This document shows, one piece after another, positions 17,032 through 25,160 of a stretch of 64,000 nt of DNA. The stretch lies in assembly GCF_041379045.1 (NCBI RefSeq), contig NZ_CP166871.1, forward strand, positions 868,001 through 932,000, in the 5' to 3' direction. Positions within the stretch are counted from its first letter, which is position 1. The number at the start of each line of letters is the position of its first letter. The notes beneath the pieces are model-generated. The model did no database searches and had not been told where the DNA came from. It saw nothing but the letters and a program-made list of their open reading frames with translations. The position numbers and the translations under genes were made by a program. This stretch comes from Thalassotalea ponticola (GTDB lineage Bacteria > Pseudomonadota > Gammaproteobacteria > Enterobacterales > Alteromonadaceae).

Positions 17032-17115
17032 AGATGTGTCGATGTGGTTTTTTTTCGACCGTCTCCAGGTGGTGGTAGTATACCCACCGATCTTCAAATA
17101 ATAGAGGAGTCATCT

Positions 17116-17289
17116 ATGAAAAGACAAAAACGCGATCGTTTAGAGCGAGCTCATTCTAATGGCTATCAGGCAGGCCTTGCCGGAAAAAATAAAGAAAACT
17201 GCCCCTATCAAAGTACAGATGCCAAAATGGAGTGGCTAGGCGGATGGCGAGACGCAATAAACGATCGCCAAATGGGATTATTTAAGTAA
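17116..17289 (+). CDS. rmf: Ribosome modulation factor
   Basis: RMF binds 70S ribosomes in stationary phase and drives dimerisation into inactive 100S particles. The 57-residue basic product has the family pattern: MKRQKRDRLERAHSNGYQAG at the start, then KENCPYQ and WLGGWRDA. The ATG at 17116 has GAGGAG eight bases upstream; the frame extends upstream to 17002 but only this start gives the family N-terminus. It is monocistronic, with its own promoter and a strong terminator. Confidence 0.93.
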   Translation: MKRQKRDRLERAHSNGYQAGLAGKNKENCPYQSTDAKMEWLGGWRDAINDRQMGLFK

Positions 17290-17312
17290 CTAGTAATGAA
17301 TTAACAGAAAAG

Positions 17313-17335
17313 AGCCCTCGCAGAGGGCTTTTTTC
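17313..17335 (+). terminator. Rho-independent terminator after rmf
   Basis: AGCCCTC (17313-17319) pairs with GAGGGCT (17323-17329), followed by six T. Confidence 0.9.
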
Positions 17336-17445
17336 TTTGCCTACTACTAGCCTCGTCAACTTGCTACGCCATTCACCTCAATGTACCGTACTAAAATAGA
17401 CTGTTGTCATTTATTGGCTATGGTCAACGCAACTTAGGCACAACG

Positions 17446-18537
17446 CTATAAATGGCGTATCGCAGATGCTTTAAATTGAATGTAAACCGTTTTGTTGTTA
17501 TCCAACGCGAGTTTTTGTTGCGAGTATCGAGAGATGGTTACTGAAAACTGGGTATTTAATACGCCAACCTTTACCAACGCCAGGTTATTGCTTAGAGCCG
17601 ATATACTGACCACTGTCGCGGCAATAATATTGTTAATAGAGCTATTTTCTGGTTTGTCTAAACATATCGATATATCACTTGCCATAACATAAGCCCGCAC
17701 AATAGAGCCTTCGCTTCGATCGATAATATTGCTGTAAAGGGTTAGGTTTTCTGACTCTGAGTGTTGCGCGAGAGGCGGTGGTAATATCAGCTCGGTTAAG
17801 CCGTAGTCATAAAGGTGGCGTTTGATCGTTAGCGACAATGATGTTTGCAAACTAAAGTCGTTATTCAGTGACGGTTCTAACTGGTTGAGAACTTGATGAA
17901 CATGACCAGATTGTTTTATTTTACCCTCGCTCATCACAATCACATGATCGGCTAATTGCTGTACCTCGACCACGCTGTGGCTGACATAGAGCATTGGTAG
18001 TGAGAGTGTATCATGGATGTGTTTTAGCAATTTGATCATCGCGCCGCGACTGTGGTTGTCCAGCGAACTGAGTGGCTCGTCAAGCAGCAATAGTTGCGGA
18101 TCGCTCAACAGTGCTCTTGCTAAGGCCACGCGTTGTTTTTCACCCGCTGATAACTTATCAACACGTCGTGTGAGTAATGGTGTTACCTGTGTTAATTGAC
18201 TGATTGTTGCTAACGTCAAGTCACCGTGTTGCCTGCGTTTTAATGCATAGAGTAAATTACTTTGCACGTCTAAGTGAGGAAATAGCCGTGCATCTTGAAA
18301 AACAAAGCCAATTCGGCGTTTATCTGGGGCAATAAATTGTTGATCATCTTGCATCACTCGTTGGTTAAATACAACGCTACCACGCGCGTCTTTATTTAAG
18401 CCAGCGATGATTCGCAACAGACTGGTTTTGCCCGAGCCCGAGTGCCCTAAAATGGCAGTTATTGAGTTTGTCGCAAAGCATTGCTCTATATCCAGATCAA
18501 AGTTGTCAAAATTGAGTGATAGTCGCAGTTCAAGCAT
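17446..18537 (-). CDS. modC: Molybdate ABC transporter ATP-binding protein
   Basis: ModC powers molybdate import. The 363-residue product has Walker A GHSGSGKTS (about 32-40), Q-loop FQDARLFPH, signature LSAGEKQRVALARAL, Walker B LLLLDEPLSSLD and the switch His in YVSHS. The last 70 or so residues form a TOBE/Mop-like domain (ITRSEGSIVRAY-type strands, AATVVSISALSNNLALVKVG), which in ModC binds molybdate. I start at ATG 18537, eight bases inside modB; an upstream in-frame start at 18612 would overlap modB further. It is the last gene of the moa-mod operon. Confidence 0.93.
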   Translation of the reverse strand: MLELRLSLNFDNFDLDIEQCFATNSITAILGHSGSGKTSLLRIIAGLNKDARGSVVFNQRVMQDDQQFIAPDKRRIGFVFQDARLFPHLDVQSNLLYALKRRQHGDLTLATISQLTQVTPLLTRRVDKLSAGEKQRVALARALLSDPQLLLLDEPLSSLDNHSRGAMIKLLKHIHDTLSLPMLYVSHSVVEVQQLADHVIVMSEGKIKQSGHVHQVLNQLEPSLNNDFSLQTSLSLTIKRHLYDYGLTELILPPPLAQHSESENLTLYSNIIDRSEGSIVRAYVMASDISICLDKPENSSINNIIAATVVSISALSNNLALVKVGVLNTQFSVTISRYSQQKLALDNNKTVYIQFKASAIRHL

Positions 18538-19225
18538 TATTAACCGCCTTAATGGATTTGTCTGAACGATAATTGAGCAAATAAATAAACGCCAATAGAA
18601 TAACTGAGCCAATTAATAGGCCCGCCGCTAATACATGTGCAGTTTGATAATTCATCGCCTCGACTTGATCAAATAATGCAATTGATAACACGCGTGTTTC
18701 ACCAGCAATATTCCCACCAATCATTAACACTACGCCAAACTCACCGATGGTATGAGCAAAGCCCAAACTTGCTGCGGTAATAAAGGTTGCTTTGGTCATC
18801 GGAACAACGACGCTAAAAAAGCGATCGACAGGGCCTGCGCCAAGCATAGTGGCCGCTTCTAAATGGCTGTCGCCAAGTTGCTCAAATGCCTTTTGCAATG
18901 GCTGCACGACAAATGGCAGTGAATATAAAATGGAGCCAATAACAATACCGGTAAAGGAAAAGGCCAAGGAGGATCCGGTTAGTTTTTGCAATAGCGAACC
19001 TGTGGGGTAGGCGGGGGAAAAAAGCAGTAATAAATAAAACCCTAATACGGTAGGAGGCAATACCAGAGGCAGTGCCACAAGTGCTTCAAATATCACTTTG
19101 ATACGTGACTGCATGCGCGCAAGCCACCACGCTAGAGGCGTGCCAATAATGAGCAATATCACCGTGGTCACAGTGGCGAGCTTCAGCGTTGTAATTAACG
19201 CTTGCCATTCATTGTAATAATCCAA
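18530..19225 (-). CDS. modB: Molybdate ABC transporter permease
   Basis: The 231-residue inner-membrane protein has five to six hydrophobic helices and the permease family motifs: TPLAWWLAR, LVLPPTVLGFYLLLL, and the cytoplasmic coupling loop EAATMLGAGPVDRFFSVVVPMTK, which contacts ModC. The C-terminal helix is followed by a short basic tail. It lies 18 bases downstream of modA and overlaps modC by eight bases. Length and order modA-modB-modC are standard. Confidence 0.93.
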   Translation of the reverse strand: MDYYNEWQALITTLKLATVTTVILLIIGTPLAWWLARMQSRIKVIFEALVALPLVLPPTVLGFYLLLLFSPAYPTGSLLQKLTGSSLAFSFTGIVIGSILYSLPFVVQPLQKAFEQLGDSHLEAATMLGAGPVDRFFSVVVPMTKATFITAASLGFAHTIGEFGVVLMIGGNIAGETRVLSIALFDQVEAMNYQTAHVLAAGLLIGSVILLAFIYLLNYRSDKSIKAVNNA

Positions 19226-19243
19226 AACAGATGTACCTTGTTG

Positions 19244-20035
19244 TTATTGTTCTGCCGGCCAAGTTGCTCGGGTTGCCGCGTCGACATCCGAGGTATTACT
19301 GGGCTGTATATAGCCGTATTGGGCGATAATCGCTTGACCTTCTGCAGATAATACATACTGATATAACTGACGAGCTAACTCAATGTTTTTACTAGATTTT
19401 AAAATAACCATTTGTTGCTCTAACGGTTGGTGCAATTGAGGGTCGATTAACACACCCGTGCCTCTGTCGGAACTAAGTAATTGATAATACGAAATGAAAC
19501 CGTAATCGACCGCACCGCTCAAGGTGTGTTGATAGGTTTGATTGATATTGTGACCAATGACCAACTTGTGTTGAAAGTGTTGCCACAAGTTGTGATTCAC
19601 CAGTACCTCTTTGGCAGCTTGACCGTAGGGAGCAATATTTGGATCGGCAATGGCTATGCGCCCTTGGTGATTGGTCAAGCTCGATAGCGAAATGGCTGTT
19701 TGCTTGCTGTTTGACCACAGCGCGAGTTGTCCAACGGCGTAAGTCGCGATAGCGTTATCAACAATTAACTCTTGCTGTTTCAGCAACTTGGGTCTGAGAG
19801 TATCAGCACTGAAAAAGATATCAAATGGCGCGCCGTGACGAAGCTGTTGATACAAGACACCACTGGCGCCAATACTTACTTTGGGTTTTATCGACACCTG
19901 TTTATTAAATTCAGTTAAAAGGTGCTCAAGCGGCTTGGCAAAGTTGGCGGCACAGGCAATGCGAAGCTCGTTTGCCAAACTTTGGAAACTGAGAATCAAC
20001 AAACAGCAACAAAGCCAAAAGCGCCAAATCACCAT
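19244..20035 (-). CDS. modA: Periplasmic molybdate-binding protein
   Basis: ModA captures molybdate (or tungstate) in the periplasm for ModBC. The 263-residue product has a signal peptide (FWLCCCLLILSFQSLANE), then the ligand-binding opening LRIACAANFAKPLEHLL, GASGVLYQQLRHGAPFDIFFSAD, and later GAVDYGFISYYQL. The start lies seven bases inside moaE, giving translational coupling. Apart from a run of three Cys in the signal peptide nothing is unusual. Confidence 0.93.
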   Translation of the reverse strand: MVIWRFWLCCCLLILSFQSLANELRIACAANFAKPLEHLLTEFNKQVSIKPKVSIGASGVLYQQLRHGAPFDIFFSADTLRPKLLKQQELIVDNAIATYAVGQLALWSNSKQTAISLSSLTNHQGRIAIADPNIAPYGQAAKEVLVNHNLWQHFQHKLVIGHNINQTYQHTLSGAVDYGFISYYQLLSSDRGTGVLIDPQLHQPLEQQMVILKSSKNIELARQLYQYVLSAEGQAIIAQYGYIQPSNTSDVDAATRATWPAEQ

Positions 20036-20484
20036 GTTGTCGCCTTTATTTGATCACTGCCCTTGGCCTCAACCCAGCGCTCGTGCTGTTCTGTTGTTTC
20101 TTTTTTCCAAAACGGGGCTTTAACCTTGAGATAGTCCATTATAAATTCATTGGCGTGATACGCGTCTTGCCGGTGGGCACTGGTGACACCAACAAACACA
20201 ATTTTCTCACCAACGTTCAGGCAACCATAACGATGAATAACACTCACTCGTCCCAGTTGCCATCGCTCGCAAGCCTGTTCGGCAATGGCCTGTAGACTTT
20301 TTTCGGTCATGCCAGGATAGTGCTCAAGGGTTAACTGCCGAATATTTTCACCGTCATTTCGGTTGCGAACACGACCGACAAACGTGACCAAAGCACCATC
20401 ATTGTTGTTGTCTGCTTCCAGTTTTTCAACTTCAAGCGCGTAGTCAAAGTCCGCTTGTTGTACCGAAACCTGAATTATCGACAT
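20029..20484 (-). CDS. moaE: Molybdopterin synthase catalytic subunit
   Basis: MoaE with thiocarboxylated MoaD adds the dithiolene sulfurs to cyclic pyranopterin. The 151-residue product has GALVTFVGRVRNRNDG, LTLEHYPGMTEKSL, RYGCLNVGEKIVFVGV, SAHRQDAYHA and KAPFWKKE with the active-site Lys pair. The ATG at 20484 gives the family N-terminus (MSIIQVSVQ); it starts one base after the moaD stop. An upstream in-frame ATG at 20553 lies inside moaD and is less likely. Confidence 0.93.
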   Translation of the reverse strand: MSIIQVSVQQADFDYALEVEKLEADNNNDGALVTFVGRVRNRNDGENIRQLTLEHYPGMTEKSLQAIAEQACERWQLGRVSVIHRYGCLNVGEKIVFVGVTSAHRQDAYHANEFIMDYLKVKAPFWKKETTEQHERWVEAKGSDQIKATTW

Positions 20485-20485
20485 A

Positions 20486-20740
20486 TCAACCCCCTGTGAC
20501 TGGCGGAAAAAAGGCGATCGTATCACCGGTTTTAATTGGCGTGTTGTCGTCACTGACCATCACTTCATTTACGGCACACATGAGTAGCTTATCAGTAAAA
20601 ACTTGTTGCCACTTACCTTGACGACTGGCCAATGAACGCTTTAGATCGGCTAGCGTCGCATTGTCTTTGGGGAGCTCTAGTGCCAGTTGCGAACAGTTTA
20701 ATGTTTCTCTGACGGCTGCAAAAAATAAAATATTAATCAT
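20486..20740 (-). CDS. moaD: Molybdopterin synthase sulfur carrier subunit
   Basis: MoaD is the ubiquitin-fold sulfur carrier of molybdopterin synthase. The 84-residue product ends with the obligatory Gly-Gly (FFPPVTGG), the site of adenylation and thiocarboxylation, and starts MINILFFAAVRE as in the family. ATG 20740 lies four bases beyond the moaC stop. The longer frame to 20812 overlaps moaC and is not family-like. Confidence 0.92.
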   Translation of the reverse strand: MINILFFAAVRETLNCSQLALELPKDNATLADLKRSLASRQGKWQQVFTDKLLMCAVNEVMVSDDNTPIKTGDTIAFFPPVTGG

Positions 20741-20744
20741 ATCT

Positions 20745-21230
20745 TCAATCCTGCTTTGGCGCTTGCCAATGACCGGTTTTACCACCTTGCTTTTCAAGTA
20801 CTTTAATGTCACTGATCACCATGGCTGGGTCAACCGCTTTACACATATCAAATAAGGTCAGTGCCGCAACACTGGCAGCGGTAAGCGCTTCCATCTCTAC
20901 CCCCGTTTGACCGCTTAGACGGCATCTGCTGGTGATCACAACTTGGTTAAGTGATTGCTGTAACTCAAAGTCGACTTGTACTTTCGATAGCATGAGTGGG
21001 TGGCACAAGGGGATCAAATCACTACATTTTTTCGCCGCCTGAATACCGGCTATTCGGGCGACAGCAAAAACGTCGCCTTTGTGATGACCACCAGTGGAAA
21101 TAAGCGCCACCGTTTGTGGACTCATACTGACTATGGCTTGCGCCCGCGCTTCTCTGACCGTTATCGCTTTTTCGCTGACATCGACCATGTTAGCTTCGCC
21201 CTGTGCATTAATATGACTGAGTGTGCTCAT
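20745..21230 (-). CDS. moaC: Cyclic pyranopterin monophosphate synthase
   Basis: MoaC rearranges the MoaA product (3',8-cyclo-GTP) into cyclic pyranopterin monophosphate. The 161-residue product has the family landmarks [63 protein letters not shown] and a late [11 protein letters not shown]. The ATG at 21230 fits the family start and lies two bases after the moaB stop; an upstream ATG at 21251 would overlap moaB. Confidence 0.95.
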   Translation of the reverse strand: MSTLSHINAQGEANMVDVSEKAITVREARAQAIVSMSPQTVALISTGGHHKGDVFAVARIAGIQAAKKCSDLIPLCHPLMLSKVQVDFELQQSLNQVVITSRCRLSGQTGVEMEALTAASVAALTLFDMCKAVDPAMVISDIKVLEKQGGKTGHWQAPKQD

Positions 21231-21232
21231 CG

Positions 21233-21772
21233 TTAACCTCGACTTTGACATCTGTCGGTTAGGTTTAAGTGAGGTGCAAAATTACACGGTTTGTGAGTGG
21301 CATCGAGTTGCTCTTCGATCAATTTATCCCATGCCGTTTTGCACGCATTGGTTGAACCTGGTACACAAAAAACAAGGGTTTGGTTGGCCATACCGGCAAA
21401 GGCCCGAGACTGCACGGTCGAGGTGCCTATTTCACCGTATGAGATGTGGCGAAACACCTCGCCAAAACCTTCGATGGCCTTGTCAAATAATACGCTAATG
21501 GCTTCAGGAGTATTGTCTCGTTGGCTAAATCCTGTGCCACCGGTTGAGATGATGACGTGTATCGCAGGGTCGGCTATCCATTTAGACACGACCGCTCTTA
21601 GTTGGTAGACGTCATCTTTGACAATCGCTTTTTCAGCGAGCAGGTGTCCCGCCTGTTGCAATCGTTCAACCAACGCCTTACCCGATGTGTCAGTGTCTTC
21701 ATTGCGGGTATCGGACACGGTTAATACGGCGATGTGTAACGGAATAAACTCTGCGTGTTTACTTGCTGACAT
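21233..21772 (-). CDS. moaB: Molybdenum cofactor biosynthesis protein B
   Basis: MoaB/MogA-fold proteins bind molybdopterin; MogA adenylates it, whereas the role of MoaB in bacteria that also have MogA is less certain. The 179-residue product shows [58 protein letters not shown] split over adjoining segments, and [18 protein letters not shown]. Length and motifs fit MoaB rather than the larger MogA or CinA. It is the third gene of the operon. Confidence 0.92.
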   Translation of the reverse strand: MSASKHAEFIPLHIAVLTVSDTRNEDTDTSGKALVERLQQAGHLLAEKAIVKDDVYQLRAVVSKWIADPAIHVIISTGGTGFSQRDNTPEAISVLFDKAIEGFGEVFRHISYGEIGTSTVQSRAFAGMANQTLVFCVPGSTNACKTAWDKLIEEQLDATHKPCNFAPHLNLTDRCQSRG

Positions 21773-21788
21773 TGCTAGTAGTCCTTAA

Positions 21789-22388
21789 TTATTCTATTGA
21801 GCCGCGCCATGGCTTGTCGCTGAGCATAAGCTTGGCTTGCTCAAATTGCTGTGGCGTGTTGGTGTTAAACAGTAAGCGGCTATTTGTTAATGCGATACTT
21901 TGTTGCCCGGCACGGCTAAATGCCTGGCGTAGTGATGGTCCTTTGCTGTTGGCTTGAAATTGGCCATGACCAAAATGGTCGTTTATAAACTGTAAAAAAG
22001 GCGCATTGACTGGGATAAAAGCTGGTAGGGTGCTGTCGTTAAAATAAGTCACTTTTTGCCTGAGTGCGCCTTTAATACGCAGTTGTTGCAAATGCTTAGC
22101 ATCCATAAAGGGCACGTCAACGGGGAGCACTAATAGGCTTTGCGGACGGTATTTGGTGATAATTGAATAAATGCCACCAAGAGGTCCTGCGTTGATGACT
22201 AAATCAGCATCACCGCCGTTGTTAGCACCAGAGACGATAACTTTATCAACCGAACACTGTTGTAGGGTGTTAATGCTTCGCTGTATTAAGGTTTCGCCAC
22301 TGAGGGTCAGCATCGCTTTGTTTTGACCCATGCGCTGTGACTGACCTCCGGCTAGCACCACGCCTAGACATTCGTATTTAAATTCCAT
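21789..22388 (-). CDS. mobA: Molybdenum cofactor guanylyltransferase
   Basis: MobA joins GMP to molybdopterin to make the MGD form needed by DMSO-reductase family enzymes such as NapA. The 199-residue product has the nucleotidyltransferase loop VVLAGGQSQRMGQNKAML (about 9-26), GPLGGIYSII and VLPVDVPFMD with the metal-binding Asp. I start at ATG 22388; a GTG at 22394 is the alternative. Its presence beside napA is consistent with MGD as the required cofactor. No mobB is seen in the window. Confidence 0.92.
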   Translation of the reverse strand: MEFKYECLGVVLAGGQSQRMGQNKAMLTLSGETLIQRSINTLQQCSVDKVIVSGANNGGDADLVINAGPLGGIYSIITKYRPQSLLVLPVDVPFMDAKHLQQLRIKGALRQKVTYFNDSTLPAFIPVNAPFLQFINDHFGHGQFQANSKGPSLRQAFSRAGQQSIALTNSRLLFNTNTPQQFEQAKLMLSDKPWRGSIE

Positions 22389-22425
22389 GAACACGTACTC
22401 GTTATTATTGTCTGTTTGTTGGTCT

Positions 22426-23397
22426 TTAGCCGCCTAGCATAGATAAGTGTTTGGTGGCGCCACTGTATCCATCGTGGAGGAAATGGCTTACCTTCTTATC
22501 TTGTAATAAGGCCACTAACTGTTGTTCAAATTCTCTGGTATCGTCGCTTTGTAGATACTGGCGTATATCGAGACCTTGATCACTAAATAAACACAGGTGT
22601 AATTTGCCCAAGCTGGAAATACGCAACCGATTACAGCTAGCGCAAAAGTCTTTTGCGTAGGGCATGATCAAGCCAATAGTTCCTCGGTAATCGGGGTGCC
22701 GATAAACTTCTGCAGGGCCCGCTGTCTTGTCTCGTACCTGCTGTATCCAACCATTCGCCAACAGTTGGTTTTTTAATTGCTGACCACTGACGTGTTGGCG
22801 CTGATAAAAGTCGCCGTTATCACCCGTTTTCATTAATTCGATAAAGCGCAAACTGATCGGTTTGTCTTTAACGTAGTTAAAAAACTGTTGTAAATCATGG
22901 GCATTGTATTCGCGCATTAACACCGTATTAATTTTTATTTGGCTAAAGCCGGTGGTCAGCGCGTTGTCGATCGCCGATAAAATACTATCTAACTTGTCTT
23001 TTCCCGTGATCGCGGCAAATTGTCGAGGTTCAAATGAGTCGATGGATATATTCAGTGCATCCAGTCCGGCATCGAACCAGTGTTGATACTGACTATCCAT
23101 GTTAAAACCATTGGTGGTCAGAGCGACGGTATTGATGCCAGGGGTTTGCTTACAGCGAGAAATGATTTCAGGCAAGTCTTTGCGCAGCGCGGGTTCACCT
23201 CCAGTAATACGCACTTTTTCCGTACCAAGTCGAGCAAATCCGCGGACGGTACGCGATATTTCATCTAAGCTGAGAAACTGCCTATCGTGCTCGCATTGAT
23301 AGCCATCAGGCAAGCAGTATTGGCAGCGAAAATTACAAACGTCAGTAATCGAGAGTCGCAGGTAATAAAACCGTCGACCAAATGTGTCTGTTAACAT
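22426..23397 (-). CDS. moaA: GTP 3',8-cyclase (radical SAM)
   Basis: MoaA performs the first step of molybdenum cofactor synthesis. The 323-residue product has the radical SAM cluster motif CNFRCQYC (residues about 21-28), VRITGGEPALRKD, and the C-terminal second-cluster Cys set (KDFCASCNRLRISSLGKLHLCLF). It ends in Gly-Gly (LSMLGG), needed for the reaction in characterised enzymes. It is the first gene of the nine-gene moa-mod unit and follows a long structured leader that looks like a molybdenum cofactor riboswitch. Confidence 0.95.
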   Translation of the reverse strand: MLTDTFGRRFYYLRLSITDVCNFRCQYCLPDGYQCEHDRQFLSLDEISRTVRGFARLGTEKVRITGGEPALRKDLPEIISRCKQTPGINTVALTTNGFNMDSQYQHWFDAGLDALNISIDSFEPRQFAAITGKDKLDSILSAIDNALTTGFSQIKINTVLMREYNAHDLQQFFNYVKDKPISLRFIELMKTGDNGDFYQRQHVSGQQLKNQLLANGWIQQVRDKTAGPAEVYRHPDYRGTIGLIMPYAKDFCASCNRLRISSLGKLHLCLFSDQGLDIRQYLQSDDTREFEQQLVALLQDKKVSHFLHDGYSGATKHLSMLGG

Positions 23398-23407
23398 ATC
23401 ACCTTTC

Positions 23408-23565
23408 CAAAGTAGGGAGGCTAACGAGTTTCCCCGTTAACCCTGGTAGCACCACACCTTAATTAATCGACCGTCTACCGGTCTGCTTATTAATTAATAA
23501 CAATGAGTTGCTACGGCCAAACCCCCATGCCTGATGTGCAGGGGTAGGGAGCAAGGCTCGGCGTA
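23408..23565 (-). promoter_or_regulatory. Probable molybdenum cofactor (Moco) riboswitch in the moaA leader
   Basis: The minus-strand leader between about 23565 and 23408 is rich in nested pairing: CGCCGAGCC at its 5' end; a hairpin with ACCCC-TGC and GCA-T-GGGGGT arms; GTAGCA pairing with TGCTAC; a long arm with GACCG-GTAGA-CGGTC at its tip; and GGTTAACG pairing with CGTTAGCC just before GCCTCCC and the moaA ribosome site. Moco RNA elements are known upstream of moaA in gammaproteobacteria. Position and structure support the call; I could not score it against a covariance model. Confidence 0.62.
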
Positions 23566-23694
23566 TTTGTCGTATGTTAATACGTGTTTACTATAAGGTT
23601 AACACTAAATAAGCACATCACCAAAGAATGGGTGTTGTTTACATGCATTAATAGCCAATCACGCACGCTCATTAGTATGTGTTACTTAGCACTA

Positions 23695-24900
23695 TTAAAA
23701 TTGCGCGCTAAACATTAACCAGAATTTAGAAGTATCGCTAGCCAAGTCATCGGCATTGTAGTGCGCTGCTTTGGCCAGTACCGAATATCGTTTGTTAAAG
23801 GCGTATGCCGCGCTAAAGTTCACTTCATCACCGTAATCGTCGTTACCAGACTCGGCGTCAAATGAGTGGTAAGCGGCGGATAATTTAATGTCGTATAACG
23901 GCCAAGCTACTTTTAAGTAGTTGTCTACCACGCCGTTAGCGGGGGTGTTTAAGAACTTATCAGTGAAGCCTTGAAACGCGTGCAACGTGGCCAGAGGTGT
24001 ACTAAAGCCAACACCGTTGTCACTGCCCAAAGATTCGTGACCTAGGGTAAAAGTAACCACCGAAATTTTACTTGATACTTGGGCTAAAAAATAATCGGCA
24101 TCGTAATTGTTCGGGTTGTCACCAGCATCACTTTGCCGCGCCATTGCCAGCTTGACTTGCAAACCAAGCCCTACTAATGACAATTGCCCTTGGTACATAC
24201 CTCCTATGGTGTTACTCGACTGCAAACTCGCATTATCAAAATCCAATGCGTAGTTGTACAGTGTAACGCTATGCTTATCGTTGATCTGATATTTGCCGTT
24301 GAGCAAATAAATATCACCGTGAAAATCCGAGTTAGCACTGTCCTCACCGAAGATTCTATTGACGTTGTAGATGTAGCTCAAATCGAGACTCAATTTGTCA
24401 AAAGGGCTGTATTGCAGCCGATAACCATCAAAGGTCTGTTCATTTTGACGCCAAGCAACACCGCCGACAAATCGTTGGTCATCAAGTAATATCCGCTGTC
24501 GACCAGCGCTAAATGTGAGGTTGTTATTGTGATACTGCAAAAAGGCTTGGTTAAATTCAGTACCATCGGGGTCGGCGACAACGGGATAATCGGTCTTGCC
24601 ATTGACGGTTGAATTGAAGCGCTCACTACCTATGTAGGTAACGTTGTCCAACTCGACCTTGGCTGAAATATTGGCGATTGAGCCCGACGTAACGGTTAAG
24701 CGACTTTTTAATGTTGACGCTAGTGCATTGCTGCTTTTGGCATCCTCATCAACTGCTTCAAGGCGATAACGAAAGTTGACATCGACTTGGCTATCTTTTA
24801 CCGCATTGCCTAGCGAGTTGGCGGTATTTGCTCGTGTTTGATAGCTGGCCAACATTGCCAAACAAACAGCACTTAACGGCAGAATAGTGTGACATTTCAT
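23695..24900 (-). CDS. Outer-membrane beta-barrel porin
   Basis: The 401-residue product has a signal peptide (MKCHTILPLSAVCLAMLASY, cleavage near ANT), and then alternating amphipathic strands with aromatic girdles (VNFRYRLEAVDED, FSAGRQRILLDDQRFVGGVAWR, LSLDLSYIYNVNR) and a terminal Phe (LMFSAQF), the outer-membrane insertion signal. It looks like the alginate-export/OprD-like 16-18 strand class. ATG 24900 has GAGGG at a good distance; the frame opens further to 24948. Its position between moaA and moeA suggests passage of an anion used in nitrate respiration or of molybdate, but substrate is unproven. Confidence 0.78.
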   Translation of the reverse strand: MKCHTILPLSAVCLAMLASYQTRANTANSLGNAVKDSQVDVNFRYRLEAVDEDAKSSNALASTLKSRLTVTSGSIANISAKVELDNVTYIGSERFNSTVNGKTDYPVVADPDGTEFNQAFLQYHNNNLTFSAGRQRILLDDQRFVGGVAWRQNEQTFDGYRLQYSPFDKLSLDLSYIYNVNRIFGEDSANSDFHGDIYLLNGKYQINDKHSVTLYNYALDFDNASLQSSNTIGGMYQGQLSLVGLGLQVKLAMARQSDAGDNPNNYDADYFLAQVSSKISVVTFTLGHESLGSDNGVGFSTPLATLHAFQGFTDKFLNTPANGVVDNYLKVAWPLYDIKLSAAYHSFDAESGNDDYGDEVNFSAAYAFNKRYSVLAKAAHYNADDLASDTSKFWLMFSAQF

Positions 24901-24948
24901 AGCTTGTGCCCTCGGATTATTGACAACTAAATGTGCAATGTTTATCAA

Positions 24949-24985
24949 TATAGCTACCCCCTCGAGGTGAAGGGGATGGGCTATA
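24949..24985. promoter_or_regulatory. Strong inverted repeat between the porin gene and moeA
   Basis: TATAGC (24949-24954) pairs with GCTATA (24980-24985), and an inner CCCCCT (24957-24962) with AGGGG (24971-24975). It lies 50-85 bases before the porin ATG and could be a leader hairpin or an operator. Confidence 0.45.
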
Positions 24986-25160
24986 CAAAGAGCTTTTGAT
25001 TATTTTTTTGACTTTAATTCGATTGCATAGTCCCTTAAGTTTAGTCGAAAGATCGTTCAAAGCTCATAATCGTCGTAAATGCATTTGTTTGCCGAGCCAA
25101 ATTTACCTACACTATCGGTATAATAATCACCACAACACATTGATATAGGGTAGTTTATTT

